From Sphingomonas hengshuiensis (GTDB lineage: Bacteria; Pseudomonadota; Alphaproteobacteria; Sphingomonadales; Sphingomonadaceae): a stretch of 64,000 nucleotides of DNA. The stretch is taken from NCBI RefSeq assembly GCF_000935025.1, contig NZ_CP010836.1, positions 3,906,001 through 3,970,000 of the forward strand, read 5' to 3'. A program made the position numbers and the translations under genes. The notes under the pieces are model-generated. The model was not told where the DNA came from, made no database searches, and saw only the letters and a list, made by a program, of their open reading frames with translations. This document shows positions 8,337 to 17,054 of the stretch, piece after piece (position 1 is the first letter of the stretch; every line of letters starts with the position of its first letter).

Positions 8337-9095
8337 CTAGAAATAGGCGCGGCGGAAGAACACCAAAGTCGTCGCCGCCGTCACCAGCAGCGTCCAGATC
8401 CGCACCAGCCGGGGCGACAGCCGCTTGCCGAGCTTCGCCCCCAGCCAGCCGCCGACGATGCCGCCCGCGAGCATCGGCAGGCACGCCGACCACCGGATCA
8501 GCCCCGAAGCGACGAACACGAATGCCGCCGCCAGATTGGCCACCGCGAGCATCAGCGTGCGGATCGAGAAGAGCGAGCGCGGATCGGCCCCCGCGAGCAG
8601 CCCATAGGTCGCCGTGGTCATCAACCCCACGCCGCCGCCGAAATAGCCGCCATAGATCCCCAGCAGCGACTGCGCGACGACCAGCGTGCGCGGCCCGATC
8701 GCAACGCGCGCGCGCAGCCATTCCGACGCCACCCGCCCGAAGGCGATCGCCGCGAACGCGACAAGCAACAGCCACGGGATCAGCACGTCGAAGGTCCGGG
8801 TCGGCGTCACCACCAGCAGCATGCTCCCCGCCAGCCCGCCGGCAAAGGTGATCGCCGCCAGCGTCCGCACCCCGAGCCCGCCGACCGGCGCCAGTTCGTC
8901 GCGAAACGCCCATGCGCTCGCCCCCGCTCCCGGCAGCAGCGCGACGTTCGACGTGGCATTGGCGACATTGGCGGGCAGCCCCATCGCGATGAGCGCGGGC
9001 AATGTGGCAAAGGTCCCGCCCCCCGCCAGCGCATTCATCGCACCGCCGAGCATGCCCGCGGCGGCGGCGAGCGCCAGCCCGGCAAGGTCAACCAA
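8337..9095 (-). CDS. TauE/SafE-family permease
   Basis: A 252-residue polytopic membrane protein with about eight spans, in two repeats typical of the sulfite exporter TauE/SafE family. The N-terminal half has [21 protein letters not shown], the conserved glycine-rich turn, and the second half has [17 protein letters not shown], the matching repeat motif. Such proteins export small anions such as sulfite, sulfoacetate or other organosulfonates, but the substrate is not predictable here. The apparent start is TTG at 9095, which overlaps the end of rlmN by eight bases, so translation is probably coupled; a later start is possible. Confidence 0.85.
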   Translation of the reverse strand: MVDLAGLALAAAAGMLGGAMNALAGGGTFATLPALIAMGLPANVANATSNVALLPGAGASAWAFRDELAPVGGLGVRTLAAITFAGGLAGSMLLVVTPTRTFDVLIPWLLLVAFAAIAFGRVASEWLRARVAIGPRTLVVAQSLLGIYGGYFGGGVGLMTTATYGLLAGADPRSLFSIRTLMLAVANLAAAFVFVASGLIRWSACLPMLAGGIVGGWLGAKLGKRLSPRLVRIWTLLVTAATTLVFFRRAYF

Positions 9096-10275
9096 GCGCG
9101 GCCATCTTCTCTTCGGCCTGGCGGTCCAGCTCGGCGCGGCTCTTCTTCTCGCTCGCGGTCTTCAACTGCCCGCATGCCGCATCGATGTCGCGCCCGCGCG
9201 GGGTGCGCGTCGGGGCGGAGATGCCCGCTTCGAACACGATGTTCGAAAACGCCTTGATCCGCTCCGGCGCGGAACATTCATAGGGCGCGCCGGGCCAGGG
9301 ATTGAACGGGATCAGATTGACCTTGGCGGGCAGCTTGTACTTCTTGATCAGCCGGACCAGCTCGCGCGCATCGGCGTCGCTGTCGTTCTTGTCCTTCAGC
9401 ATCACATATTCGAACGTGATCCGCCGCGCATTGTTCGCGCCGGGATAGTCGGCGCACGCCTGGAGCAGTTCCTCGATCCCGTATTTGCGGTTGAGCGGGA
9501 CGATCTCGTCGCGGACTTCCTTGGTCACGGCATGGAGCGACACCGCGAGGTTGACGCCGATCTCTTCCCCCGCGCGTGCCATCATCGGCACCACGCCTGA
9601 AGTCGACAGCGTGATCCGCCGCTTCGACAGCGCGATCCCGTCGCCGTCCATCACCAGCTTCAGCGCATCGCGGACATTGTCGAAATTATACAGCGGCTCG
9701 CCCATCCCCATCATCACGATGTTGGTGAGCATCCGCCCCTCGGGCTGGCTCGGCCATTCGCCCAGCGAATCGCGCGCGAGCATCACCTGGCCGACGATCT
9801 CGGCGGGGAGCAGGTTGCGGACCAGCCGCATCGTGCCGGTGTGGCAGAAGCGGCAATTGAGCGTGCAGCCGACCTGGCTCGACACGCACAAGGTCCCCCG
9901 ATCGGCGTCGGGGATGAACACCATCTCGTAATCCTGCGCATCGTCCGAGCGCAGCAGCCATTTGCGCGTGCCGTCGCTGGAGACCTGCGCCTCCACCACC
10001 TGCGGGCGGCTGATGACGAAACGCTGCGCCAGCCAGGGCTGCATCGTCTTGGCGATGTCGGTCATCAGCGCAAAGTCGGTGACCCCGCGATTATAGATCC
10101 AGTGCCAGAGCTGCTTGGCGCGCAATTTGGCCTGTTTGGGCTCGAGCTGCGACGTCTCCAGCGCCATGCGCAGGTCGAGCTTGGAAAGCCCGAGCAAGTC
10201 GATACGCCCATCGGCGCGCGGCACCAAGGCGCGCGGAACGGGCACGGGGTCGATGTGGCCGGGTATCTGCATCAT
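9088..10275 (-). CDS. rlmN: Dual-specificity 23S rRNA/tRNA adenine-C2 methyltransferase
   Basis: A 395-residue radical-SAM enzyme that methylates C2 of A2503 in 23S rRNA and A37 of some tRNAs. The cluster motif [12 protein letters not shown] (CxxxCxxC) is plain, preceded by [21 protein letters not shown] is the family's SAM-binding segment. [11 protein letters not shown] near the C-terminus holds the cysteine that carries the methyl intermediate. The ATG at 10275 is chosen because it overlaps the stop of the NYN gene and has AAGGAAG upstream. The TauE-type gene follows with overlap. Its overlap with a putative RNase gene upstream is unusual. Confidence 0.95.
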   Translation of the reverse strand: MMQIPGHIDPVPVPRALVPRADGRIDLLGLSKLDLRMALETSQLEPKQAKLRAKQLWHWIYNRGVTDFALMTDIAKTMQPWLAQRFVISRPQVVEAQVSSDGTRKWLLRSDDAQDYEMVFIPDADRGTLCVSSQVGCTLNCRFCHTGTMRLVRNLLPAEIVGQVMLARDSLGEWPSQPEGRMLTNIVMMGMGEPLYNFDNVRDALKLVMDGDGIALSKRRITLSTSGVVPMMARAGEEIGVNLAVSLHAVTKEVRDEIVPLNRKYGIEELLQACADYPGANNARRITFEYVMLKDKNDSDADARELVRLIKKYKLPAKVNLIPFNPWPGAPYECSAPERIKAFSNIVFEAGISAPTRTPRGRDIDAACGQLKTASEKKSRAELDRQAEEKMAALG

Positions 10276-10994
10276 TCTTCCTTGGCGTTCCGGCGTGGCA
10301 AGAAGCAATCACGAATGCCATCGACATGCTCGATGAGGTCTTGCGCCGCTCTCTGGTCGCCCATGCGATCCAGGATAACATCTATTCCCTCTCGCCGAGC
10401 GAGCTTGGCGGCGGGGACGAAATCGGCATCTGCCGCGACGATCACGATCTGATCGACCTGATGCTTGAAGGCCAGCGACGCGACATCCAGGCCCAGGCGC
10501 ATATCGACGCCCTTCTGCTTGGTATCGACTTCGAAATCCTCGTCCATGGGCACGAAATCGGTCGGAGACTGGATCAACCGCGCGGTCGCGCTCTCGCTCA
10601 GGCGCCATCTGGACGTGTCGTTCAGGCGCCCCAGCCGCAGCGCAACTTTGCGAAGCTTGCGCACTTCGGCGTGAAGGTCGAGCCGAAACCGGGCCTCGAC
10701 GGTCTTTCCCCAATCCACCGATTTGCGGGAAAGCGGCCGGTGCATCCGCTTCGTTAGCGGCGTGCAATCGTAAAAGAAAATCCGGTAGAAGTCGCGGGAC
10801 TCGGAAAGCTGGAGTTCGTGCCCAGAAACCTGCTCGATCAGCAGAGGGTAGCCGATCCTGTGGCTCAAATGCCAATATGCCAGCAGGCCTAGGCCGTGCG
10901 CGACGCTTTTGGGATCGTTGCGATCATGGTCGGGGAAACAATGCTTGAAGCGACGCAAAAAGAACGCCCCATCAACCAGAATTGCCGTTGCCAT
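10272..10994 (-). CDS. NYN-domain (PIN-like) putative ribonuclease
   Basis: A 240-residue protein with the NYN/LabA-like acidic constellation: ILVDGAFF (Asp8), [10 protein letters not shown] (Asp164, Asp170) and AADADFVPA (Asp189, Asp191). NYN domains share the PIN/FLAP metal-dependent nuclease fold and are predicted to cut RNA. Between residues 20 and 150 is a long family-specific insertion. By eye the coding sequence is less GC-rich and less biased in codon choice than its neighbours, hinting at later acquisition. It ends in a four-base overlap with rlmN, so the two are co-expressed. A degenerate promoter (TTGACT near 11116-11121 on the minus strand) may precede it. Target unknown. Confidence 0.8.
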   Translation of the reverse strand: MATAILVDGAFFLRRFKHCFPDHDRNDPKSVAHGLGLLAYWHLSHRIGYPLLIEQVSGHELQLSESRDFYRIFFYDCTPLTKRMHRPLSRKSVDWGKTVEARFRLDLHAEVRKLRKVALRLGRLNDTSRWRLSESATARLIQSPTDFVPMDEDFEVDTKQKGVDMRLGLDVASLAFKHQVDQIVIVAADADFVPAAKLARREGIDVILDRMGDQRAAQDLIEHVDGIRDCFLPRRNAKEE

Positions 10995-11277
10995 CGCAAT
11001 GTCCAGAAAACAAATTGTCCCCGGGAGCGGCCTTGAGCGGATACCTGCTCTTTCGAGCGCCTCAAGACGGCAAGCCGGGGACGGGATATGCTTTAAGTAG
11101 CAACATCCTCGGGAAAGTCAAGAATTCGCCTCCCACCGGGCCGCAGGGAGCCAATCCGCGCTTAGTGCGTATCTCCTATCCCGTGCAGGCAACGCACCGT
11201 CGCGGACAGACTTGCCATTTGCGTCCGCCGGAACCCAGCTTGACACGGGGGCGAACCGAATTTTGGAGAAAAACGTG

Positions 11278-11763
11278 ATGCTTATCCGATCTATCGCACT
11301 GGGTGCGGCGCTGATGACCACCCCGATTGCCTTCGCACAGACCGCTCCGCAGACGACGCCGGGCACGCCGACGACGCCTGGGACCCAGACCATGCCGGGC
11401 ACTCCCACGACGCCGGGAACCCAGACCATGCCGGGCACCCCGACCACGCCCACCACGCCAGGCACGCCCACGACCCCGGGCACGCCCATGACCCCGGACG
11501 CGACCGCCAGCGCGACCACGCCCGCCCCCGTCACCGACGCCGAAGTCACCCAGTTCGCCACCGCCGCGCTGGCCGTGACCAAGGTTCAGAGCGACGCGAC
11601 CGTCCCGGCTGCGGACAAGAACGCCAAGTCGATCGAGGCGATCACCGCCGCCGGGATCGAACCGACGCGCTTCAACGAGATTTCGGAGGCGATGCGCAAC
11701 GATCCGGCGCTCAACCAGCGGATTCAGACTGCTGCCGCGGCGATCACGACCCCGGCCCAGTAA
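11278..11763 (+). CDS. Exported DUF4168-like protein with a Thr-Pro repeat tract
   Basis: A 161-residue protein. Residues 1-20 form a signal peptide ending in AFAQ. Residues 26-73 are a low-complexity run of TTPGTP/TMPGTQ units. The C-terminal ~80 residues (VTDAEVTQFATAALAV, then GIEPTRFNEISEAM and DPALNQRIQ) resemble the DUF4168 domain of small exported bacterial proteins of unknown function. I infer a periplasmic or surface protein with a flexible spacer. The start at 11278 is preceded by TTTGGAG. It stands alone behind a 283-base intergenic region in which I see no other gene, and is followed by a hairpin. Confidence 0.75.
   Translation: MLIRSIALGAALMTTPIAFAQTAPQTTPGTPTTPGTQTMPGTPTTPGTQTMPGTPTTPTTPGTPTTPGTPMTPDATASATTPAPVTDAEVTQFATAALAVTKVQSDATVPAADKNAKSIEAITAAGIEPTRFNEISEAMRNDPALNQRIQTAAAAITTPAQ
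11353..11496 (+). repeat. In-frame Thr-Pro-Gly repeat region
   Basis: Tandem in-frame repeats encode TTPGTP, TTPGTQ and TMPGTP. The 36-base unit encoding TTPGTQTMPGTP occurs twice in a row with only a few base changes, followed by shorter degenerate units. Such tracts expand and contract by slippage, so length variation among strains is expected. Confidence 0.85.
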
Positions 11764-11769
11764 GAGAAC

Positions 11770-11792
11770 GGGGCGGTACGGCGTACCGCCCC
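11770..11792. terminator. Hairpin between convergent genes
   Basis: Perfect 10-bp arms GGGGCGGTAC/GTACCGCCCC around the loop GGC, seven bases after the DUF4168-like stop and 20 bases before the stop of the convergent NmrA-like gene. No T run follows on the + strand, so termination is inferred from position and stability only. Confidence 0.6.
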
Positions 11793-11812
11793 CCTGTTGC
11801 GCGCCGGTAGCT

Positions 11813-12760
11813 TCACGCAGTCGCCGGTGCGATGCATCCGAGCCCGGCCAGCGACGCGCGCATCGCATCGTCGAGCGGCGTGTGCGGCTCCGATCCCAGA
11901 AATTCGACCAGCGCGGCATTGTCGAGCCGAAGCGGGTGCTGCCAGAACGGTCGCATCTCGCGCAGCTCACGCATCGTGGTGTTGAACGGCGCGATCAGCG
12001 CCAGCAGCGCCCAGGGCATCGCTTTCACCGTCGGCGTCGTGCCCGCAGCCCGCGCGATAGCGCCGGTGAACGCGCTGCCATCGGCATCCCAGACTCCGGC
12101 GAAGTGGAACCGGGCGAAACGCGGCAACGCGGCGTCACGGTCAAGCAATAGGGCAAAGGTCTCCGCCAGATCGGGCAGATACGCCCAGGCATGCCCCGCA
12201 CCGGGCGCGCCCGGATATTGGATCGCGGCCACCGGCTGCCCCGGCTTGACCAGCCCCTGCGCCAGCCAGCCATTGCCGCACTTCGGCCCGAAGAAGTCCC
12301 CCGCCCGCACGATCAGCGCCGCGACGCCTGAGTCCTGAATGCGCCGCTCCATCGCAACCCGAATGCGCCCCTTGCGGGTCTGCGCCGATTGCGGCGAATC
12401 GGGCACAGCGACCGGGGTCACAGCGGGATCGTAATTGTAGATCGTGCCGGGCAGAACCAGCCGCGCATCGTTCGCCAGCGCGGCGGCGATGCTGTTCTCG
12501 ACCATCGGCAGCACCAGCCTGTCCCAGTCGCGATAGCCCGGCGGGTTCACCGCATGGAACACCGCCGACACCCCCTCCGCCGCGCGCAGCACCGCGGCGC
12601 GGTCCATCGCGTCGCCCTCGAACCAGGTGATTGCGGGGTCCAGGCCAGGCCGGATGCCGCGCACCAGCCCGCGCACGGCCCAGCCGTGGCGGAGCAGCGC
12701 GCTTGCGGTTTCGCCGCCGACGCCGCCGGTCGCCCCCAGGATCAATATCGTCTTCTGCAT
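11813..12760 (-). CDS. NAD(P)-binding NmrA/atypical SDR family protein
   Basis: A 315-residue protein beginning MQKTILILGATGGVGGETA, the GxxGxxG dinucleotide-binding turn of atypical short-chain dehydrogenases. AVFHAVNPPGYRDWDRLV and VLPGTIYNYDP are found in NAD-dependent epimerase/NmrA-like members that act as redox sensors or reductases. The catalytic YxxxK is not obvious, which favours the NmrA-like group. The start at 12760 has GGAGG six bases upstream. It is divergent from a LysR regulator only 92 bases away, which therefore probably controls it. Confidence 0.78.
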   Translation of the reverse strand: MQKTILILGATGGVGGETASALLRHGWAVRGLVRGIRPGLDPAITWFEGDAMDRAAVLRAAEGVSAVFHAVNPPGYRDWDRLVLPMVENSIAAALANDARLVLPGTIYNYDPAVTPVAVPDSPQSAQTRKGRIRVAMERRIQDSGVAALIVRAGDFFGPKCGNGWLAQGLVKPGQPVAAIQYPGAPGAGHAWAYLPDLAETFALLLDRDAALPRFARFHFAGVWDADGSAFTGAIARAAGTTPTVKAMPWALLALIAPFNTTMRELREMRPFWQHPLRLDNAALVEFLGSEPHTPLDDAMRASLAGLGCIAPATA

Positions 12761-12811
12761 GTCCGCCTCCATCGCTTCGATGCGTCCGGAGGTGGGCTCT
12801 TCGCGGCATGT

Positions 12812-12846
12812 TTGAAATTGTCGAACTTTGCCATCGCGCCTATATA
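12812..12846 (+). promoter_or_regulatory. LysR-gene promoter with overlapping dyad
   Basis: TTGTCG (12818-12823) and TATATA (12841-12846) are separated by 17 bases, a good sigma-70-type pair. Transcription would begin about seven bases later, at or next to the ATG of the LysR gene, implying a leaderless mRNA. TTGAAATTGTCGAA (12812-12825) is a partial dyad over the -35 and could be the regulator's own site. Confidence 0.55.
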
Positions 12847-12852
12847 TTTTTG

Positions 12853-13749
12853 ATGAGCCAGCGCGACCTCGCCACCGATTGGGAACGCCAGCGCGCCTTT
12901 CTCGCGGTCATCGACGAAGGCAGCCTGTCCGCCGCCGCGCGCCGGCTGGGCGTGGCGCAGCCCACCGTCCGGCGCCGGATCGCGGACTTGGAGGCGGTTG
13001 CCGGCGGCGCGCTGTTCACGCGATCACCCAACGGATTGCTCCCCACCGAGCGGGCGCTGCTGCTCGCCGACCATGCCCGCGCGATGGCGCTGGCGGCGGA
13101 CGCCTTTGCCCGCTCGGCATCCGCCGACGCGCACGAGATCGCAGGGACGGTGCGCATCTCCGCCAGCGACGTGATCGCAGTCGAGGTGCTGCCGCCGCTC
13201 CTCGCGCCGCTGCTGGCGACACACCCCGCGCTGACGATCGCGCTGAGCCCGACCAACCGCGCCGAGGATGTGTTGCGTCGCGAAGCCGATATCGCGATCC
13301 GGATGGTCGCGCCGCGGCAGGAGGCGCTGGTCGCGCAGCGCGTCGGGACGGTGGTGCTGGGGCTGCACGCCCATCCCGGCTATCTCGCGGTGCACGGGAC
13401 CCCCGCTTCGCTGGCCGAGGCGGGCGCGCACCGGTTCATCGGGATCGAGAATGATCAAGCCCTGTTGCGCGCGGTGCAGGCGCGGGGCCTGACGATTGCG
13501 CACAAGGATTTCGGCTTCCGCACCGACAGCGACCTCGCCCAGCTCGCCGCTATCCGCGCGGGCATCGGCATCGGCGTGTGCCAGGTCCCGCTCGCCCGCC
13601 GCGGCGGGCTGATCCGAGTCGCGCCCGATGCCTTCGCGTTCGACCTGGAAACCTGGGTGGTGTGCCACGAAGACATGCGCGGCATCGCGCGGGTGCGCGC
13701 GGTGTTCGACGCGCTGGTCGCCGGGCTGCGCGGCTATATGGCCAGCTAG
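12853..13749 (+). CDS. LysR-family transcriptional regulator
   Basis: A 298-residue regulator with the LysR N-terminal winged helix-turn-helix (RQRAFLAVIDEGSLSAAARR, then LGVAQPTVRRRIADLEA) and a C-terminal effector-binding domain with VRISASDVIAVEVLPPLLAP and GIGIGVCQVPLARRGGL. LysR proteins typically repress their own gene and activate a divergent target when an effector binds; here the target is the NmrA-like gene. I place the start at 12853 because the helix-turn-helix begins there and a -10 sequence lies seven bases upstream, leaving no room for a Shine-Dalgarno sequence. The 3' end overlaps the convergent gene at 13746 by four bases. Confidence 0.88.
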   Translation: MSQRDLATDWERQRAFLAVIDEGSLSAAARRLGVAQPTVRRRIADLEAVAGGALFTRSPNGLLPTERALLLADHARAMALAADAFARSASADAHEIAGTVRISASDVIAVEVLPPLLAPLLATHPALTIALSPTNRAEDVLRREADIAIRMVAPRQEALVAQRVGTVVLGLHAHPGYLAVHGTPASLAEAGAHRFIGIENDQALLRAVQARGLTIAHKDFGFRTDSDLAQLAAIRAGIGIGVCQVPLARRGGLIRVAPDAFAFDLETWVVCHEDMRGIARVRAVFDALVAGLRGYMAS

Positions 13750-14204
13750 CGCCCCGCGCAGCCCAGCGCCGCCGCGTCGATCGCCGTCGCCGCGCCCTTC
13801 AGCGCATAGGTGTCCGCGAATGGCGCGCCATTGGCGCCGACGCTCTCCACGCTCATGCTCCGCCCCGAACGGATCGCGGCGACCACCGCCGAATCGGTGC
13901 GCGAATCGGGCGCCCAGGCGTCGGCATCCCCCGCGGTCAGCTCGAACCGGCGCTCCCCGATCGACAGCGTCACGCGGGCGCTCGCCGCACGGGCGCGGCT
14001 CAGCCGGATATGGAGCTGGTTGCGCACACCGTCGCGCGGCCAGGTCGCGATGCTGGCAAAGGGGCGCGACGCCGCCTTGCGCCCCGCCGGCTCGGCGATC
14101 GCAAAGCAATGCAGCGGCGAGGGATCGCGAAACGCGCCCCAGCTGTCGAACACGCCCAGCGCATCGCGCGGCAGCATCACGAGCAGCAGCGCCAGCGCGA
14201 TCAT
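13746..14204 (-). CDS. Exported protein resembling the invasion-associated locus B family
   Basis: A 152-residue protein with an N-terminal hydrophobic signal (MIALALLLVMLPRDALG), then VFDSWGAFRDPSPLHCFAIAEP and a C-terminal ADTYALKGAATAIDAAALGC. The order (WGxF...C near the start, a late YxLxGxxxAI ending in Cys) resembles the IalB-like family of small alphaproteobacterial periplasmic proteins, with two cysteines that could form a disulfide. The similarity is my inference from pattern, not a search. The ATG overlaps the TGA of the upstream phosphatase gene (ATGA at 14201-14204). Confidence 0.6.
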   Translation of the reverse strand: MIALALLLVMLPRDALGVFDSWGAFRDPSPLHCFAIAEPAGRKAASRPFASIATWPRDGVRNQLHIRLSRARAASARVTLSIGERRFELTAGDADAWAPDSRTDSAVVAAIRSGRSMSVESVGANGAPFADTYALKGAATAIDAAALGCAGR

Positions 14205-14848
14205 GCCGGCGCCGCGCCGCGCCCCGTGCCGGTATGGACCACCGTCTCGATGCCGTTCTCGATCCGCACCACCGATCCCTGGGGCAAATCGGGTGCGACG
14301 GCCGCGTCGAATTGCGGCATCACGTCGCGCCCGGTCATCACCCCGCGTAGGATGCGGCTCGACATGCCGTGCATGATCACCAGCCGGTCGCCGGGATCGT
14401 CATCGGTATCCGCCAGCCACGACGAGACCCGCGCGGCGATCGAATCATACCATTCGCCGCCGGGCGGGGGCCGCGAATACAGGCCATGCTCGACATCGAG
14501 GAACCCCGGCGCCTCGGCATGGAGATCGGCATAATAGCGCCCGCTCCATTCGCCCATGCCGATTTCGACCAGTCGGTCGTCGGTGCGCGCCTGGTGCCAG
14601 TCGAGCTCGAGATGCTCGGCGATCACCGCCAGCGTCTGGAGCGCACGCCCCGCGCTCGACGACCACAAGGTGATCGGCGGACGCGGGCCCAGGACCGCAC
14701 GAAGCGCCACCCCCATCGCCTCGGCCTGCGCGAATCCGGCGCGGGTGAGCGGGGTGTGCGGGTGGTCGCCCTGCATCCGGCGGGCGATGTTGAACACGGT
14801 CTCGCCGTGCCGCGCGATGAAATCGCGTCCCTTGCGGTTGGTGGCCAT
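14201..14848 (-). CDS. Histidine phosphatase (phosphoglycerate mutase-like) family protein
   Basis: A 215-residue protein with the catalytic RHGETVFNIARRMQG at residues 12-26, whose His becomes phosphorylated. RLVIMHGMSSRIL in the second half supplies the second catalytic His, and VEIGMGEWSGR has the acidic proton donor region. These fit the phosphoglycerate mutase-like histidine phosphatases, which dephosphorylate small metabolites or proteins; the substrate is unknown. An AGGAG lies before the chosen ATG at 14848. It forms a two-gene unit with the IalB-like exported protein. Confidence 0.85.
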   Translation of the reverse strand: MATNRKGRDFIARHGETVFNIARRMQGDHPHTPLTRAGFAQAEAMGVALRAVLGPRPPITLWSSSAGRALQTLAVIAEHLELDWHQARTDDRLVEIGMGEWSGRYYADLHAEAPGFLDVEHGLYSRPPPGGEWYDSIAARVSSWLADTDDDPGDRLVIMHGMSSRILRGVMTGRDVMPQFDAAVAPDLPQGSVVRIENGIETVVHTGTGRGAAPA

Positions 14849-15168
14849 GGTGCTTCTCCTCACTGGTCCGGATGCGAAACGCAATGTTTCGGTCGAAGTT
14901 CGTTTCGTTCAGGCAGGGGCAAGCTGCGGTACTCCACTAGCACACCCAGCCCGGGCACACGGGCTCGGTAAAAGAAATCAAGGGAGTATTCATGCGTATC
15001 TCACCCACGCTCGCGCGCCGCTAGCCCGCGCATCGGCATTGCCCGCGCACCGCGCCACGCACGCCGAAACCTTTTGCATTTTCGTGTTTTTCCGGCCGGC
15101 GCGGCTGCGCCCGGTCCTGTCTTGTCCTGCCCCATTCTGGGCCAGTCTCGCTTAAAGGGAGTATCCAT
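14849..15168 (+). other. Intergenic region and leader of the outer-membrane protein gene
   Basis: This 320-base stretch holds a dyad CGAAAC-N5-GTTTCG (14875-14891) near the phosphatase gene, a small hairpin AGCCCG/CGGGCT (14948-14965), a ten-codon open frame at 14992 with a strong ribosome binding site, and then about 145 GC-rich bases leading to a second, nearly identical binding site before the porin-like gene. No clear -35/-10 pair was found and no other gene. Confidence 0.5.
14992..15024 (+). CDS. Possible ten-residue leader peptide
   Basis: ATG at 14992 opens a frame encoding MRISPTLARR and then TAG. It is preceded by AAGGGAGTATTC, nearly the same as the AAGGGAGTATCC before the outer-membrane protein gene at 15169. 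Both start with ATGCGTA. It may be a translated leader that influences the downstream gene, or the relic of a duplicated 5' end. No direct evidence of translation. Confidence 0.3.
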   Translation: MRISPTLARR

Positions 15169-15774
15169 ATGCGTACCAAGATTTTCATCGCCGCCCTCGT
15201 CGCCAGCACCGCCTTCGCCGCGCCGGCCTTTGCCCAGACCGCCGATTCGGGCTTCACCGGCCCGCGCGTCGAAGCGATTGTCGGCTGGGACCATGTCGGC
15301 GACGATTCGCTGAACAATGGCTCGCGCGACGGCGTCACCTATGGCGGCCAGATCGGCTATGACGTCCAGATGGGCAGCGCGATCCTCGGCTTCGAGGGTG
15401 AGGCCACCGGCTCGACCACGCGCGATACCGCCAATGGCGTGCTCGTGGTGGGCGATCGGCTCCGCGCCAAGGCGGGCCGCGACCTCTATGTCGGCGGTCG
15501 CGTCGGCTTCCTCGCCAGCCCCAATGCGATGATCTACGCCAAGGGCGGCTACACCAATGCCCGGTTCGACACGAGCTACAACTCGGCGGCGACCGGCCTG
15601 ATCGAGGACCATGACACGGTCGATGGCTGGCGCGTCGGCGCGGGCGCCGAGGTCAAGCTGAACCAGAAGGTCTATGTGAAGGCCGAATATCGCTATTCGA
15701 AGTATGACGAAGGCAATAACGGCATCGACGCGCATCGCCATCAGGTGCTCGGCGGCGTCGGCATCCGTTTCTGA
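15169..15774 (+). CDS. Outer-membrane beta-barrel protein (OmpA/Omp25-like)
   Basis: A 201-residue protein with a clear signal peptide (residues 1-22, ending AFAQ) and alternating hydrophobic strands typical of an eight-stranded barrel: GPRVEAIVGWDHV, GVTYGGQIGYDVQMG, DLYVGGRVGFLAS, GWRVGAGAEVKLN and a final HQVLGGVGIRF ending in phenylalanine, the BamA recognition residue. This is the small opacity/Omp25-type porin-like family common on alphaproteobacterial surfaces, with structural rather than transport roles. AAAGGGAG sits at proper spacing before the ATG. A strong intrinsic terminator follows. Confidence 0.88.
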   Translation: MRTKIFIAALVASTAFAAPAFAQTADSGFTGPRVEAIVGWDHVGDDSLNNGSRDGVTYGGQIGYDVQMGSAILGFEGEATGSTTRDTANGVLVVGDRLRAKAGRDLYVGGRVGFLASPNAMIYAKGGYTNARFDTSYNSAATGLIEDHDTVDGWRVGAGAEVKLNQKVYVKAEYRYSKYDEGNNGIDAHRHQVLGGVGIRF

Positions 15775-15805
15775 GACGCTTTCCGCGCCGAATTTGGTGT
15801 GGATC

Positions 15806-15837
15806 AAAGGGTCGGGGCGCTTGCCCCGGCCCTTTTT
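15806..15837 (+). terminator. Intrinsic terminator of the outer-membrane protein gene
   Basis: AAAGGGTCGGGGC pairs with GCCCCGGCCCTTT (one T-G wobble) around the loop GCTT and ends in a run of five T. It lies 31 bases after the porin-like stop and isolates that gene from dnaN. Confidence 0.9.
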
Positions 15838-15922
15838 GCCGTTAAGGGTAAGAATCGGCGAACTGCCACCGGCCGCACGGCTATTGGTGGAATAAGGGCG
15901 GCGGCCCGGGGGTTTGGAAGAC

Positions 15923-17035
15923 ATGAAGGCGACGATCGAACGCGCAACTCTGTTGAGGGGCCTCAGCCACGTCCAGTCGGTGGTCGAGCGGCGCAACACG
16001 ATCCCTATCCTCTCGAATGTGCTGATCGAAGCGCAGGAGGGCGGCAGGATGCGGCTGATGGCGACCGATCTCGATCTCCAGATCGACGAGACGATCCCGG
16101 CGGCGGTGGACCAGCCCGGCGCGATCACCGTGTCGGCGCACACGCTGTTCGACATCGTGCGCAAGCTGCCCGAGGGATCGCAGGTCGAATTGTCGGCGGC
16201 GGAGGGGCGGATCACCGTCAACGCCGGCCGCGCCAAGTTCACGCTGTCGACGCTGCCGCGCGACGATTTCCCGATGATCGCCGAGGGCGAATTGCCGGTG
16301 ACGTTCGAGCTGCCTGCGGAAACGCTCAAGCAGATCATCGACAAGACGCGATTCGCGATCTCGACCGAAGAGACACGCTATTATCTCAACGGCATCTTCC
16401 TGCACGTCACCGATGAGGCGACGCCGCTGCTGCGCGCCGCCGCGACCGACGGCCACCGCCTCGCGCGCGTCACCGTGGCGCGGCCCGACGGTGCCGAATC
16501 GATGCCCGACGTGATCGTGCCGCGCAAATGCATCGCGGAGCTGCGCAAGCTGCTCGACGAAGTCGACGGGTCGGTCGGCGTGTCGCTGTCCAATTCGAAG
16601 GTCCGCTTCGACCTGGGCCAGGCGATCCTGACGTCGAAGCTGATCGACGGCACCTTCCCCGATTATTCGCGCGTCATCCCGACTGCGAACGACAAGATCC
16701 TCAAGATCGACCCCAAGAGCTTCATGCAGGGCGTCGACCGCGTCTCGACGATCGCCACCGAAAAGACCCGCGCGGTCAAGATGGCGCTGGATCGCGACAA
16801 GGTGATCCTGTCGGTGACCAGCCCCGAAAACGGCGCTGCGGCGGAGGAAGTCCCCGGCGACTATACCTCGCTGCCGTTCGAGATCGGCTTCAACAGCCGC
16901 TATCTGATGGACATTCTCGGCCAGATCGAAGGCGATTTGGTCGAGGTCCACCTCGCCGACGCCGCTGCGCCGACGCTGATCCGCGAGAATGATTCGTCGC
17001 CCGCGCTGTACGTCCTCATGCCGATGCGGGTGTGA
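15923..17035 (+). CDS. dnaN: DNA polymerase III beta subunit (sliding clamp)
   Basis: A 370-residue clamp protein with three equivalent domains, the normal length. It begins MKATIERATLLRGLSHVQSVVERRNTIPIL and ends SPALYVLMPMRV, the conserved C-terminal MPMR(V/L) of the family that lies in the partner-binding groove. It tethers the polymerase to DNA. The start is the ATG at 15923, nine bases after an in-frame TTG; GGAAG precedes it closely. dnaA is not adjacent; Coq4-family and lipoprotein genes separate it from recF, so the ancestral dnaN-recF-gyrB order is kept but interrupted. Confidence 0.96.
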   Translation: MKATIERATLLRGLSHVQSVVERRNTIPILSNVLIEAQEGGRMRLMATDLDLQIDETIPAAVDQPGAITVSAHTLFDIVRKLPEGSQVELSAAEGRITVNAGRAKFTLSTLPRDDFPMIAEGELPVTFELPAETLKQIIDKTRFAISTEETRYYLNGIFLHVTDEATPLLRAAATDGHRLARVTVARPDGAESMPDVIVPRKCIAELRKLLDEVDGSVGVSLSNSKVRFDLGQAILTSKLIDGTFPDYSRVIPTANDKILKIDPKSFMQGVDRVSTIATEKTRAVKMALDRDKVILSVTSPENGAAAEEVPGDYTSLPFEIGFNSRYLMDILGQIEGDLVEVHLADAAAPTLIRENDSSPALYVLMPMRV

Positions 17036-17054
17036 CCTAAGCACCGTCCCTGAC

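Noticed and set aside
15838..15922. Possible replication origin next to dnaN
   Set aside because: No AT-rich block or DnaA-box (TTATCCACA-like) cluster is visible, and dnaA is absent.
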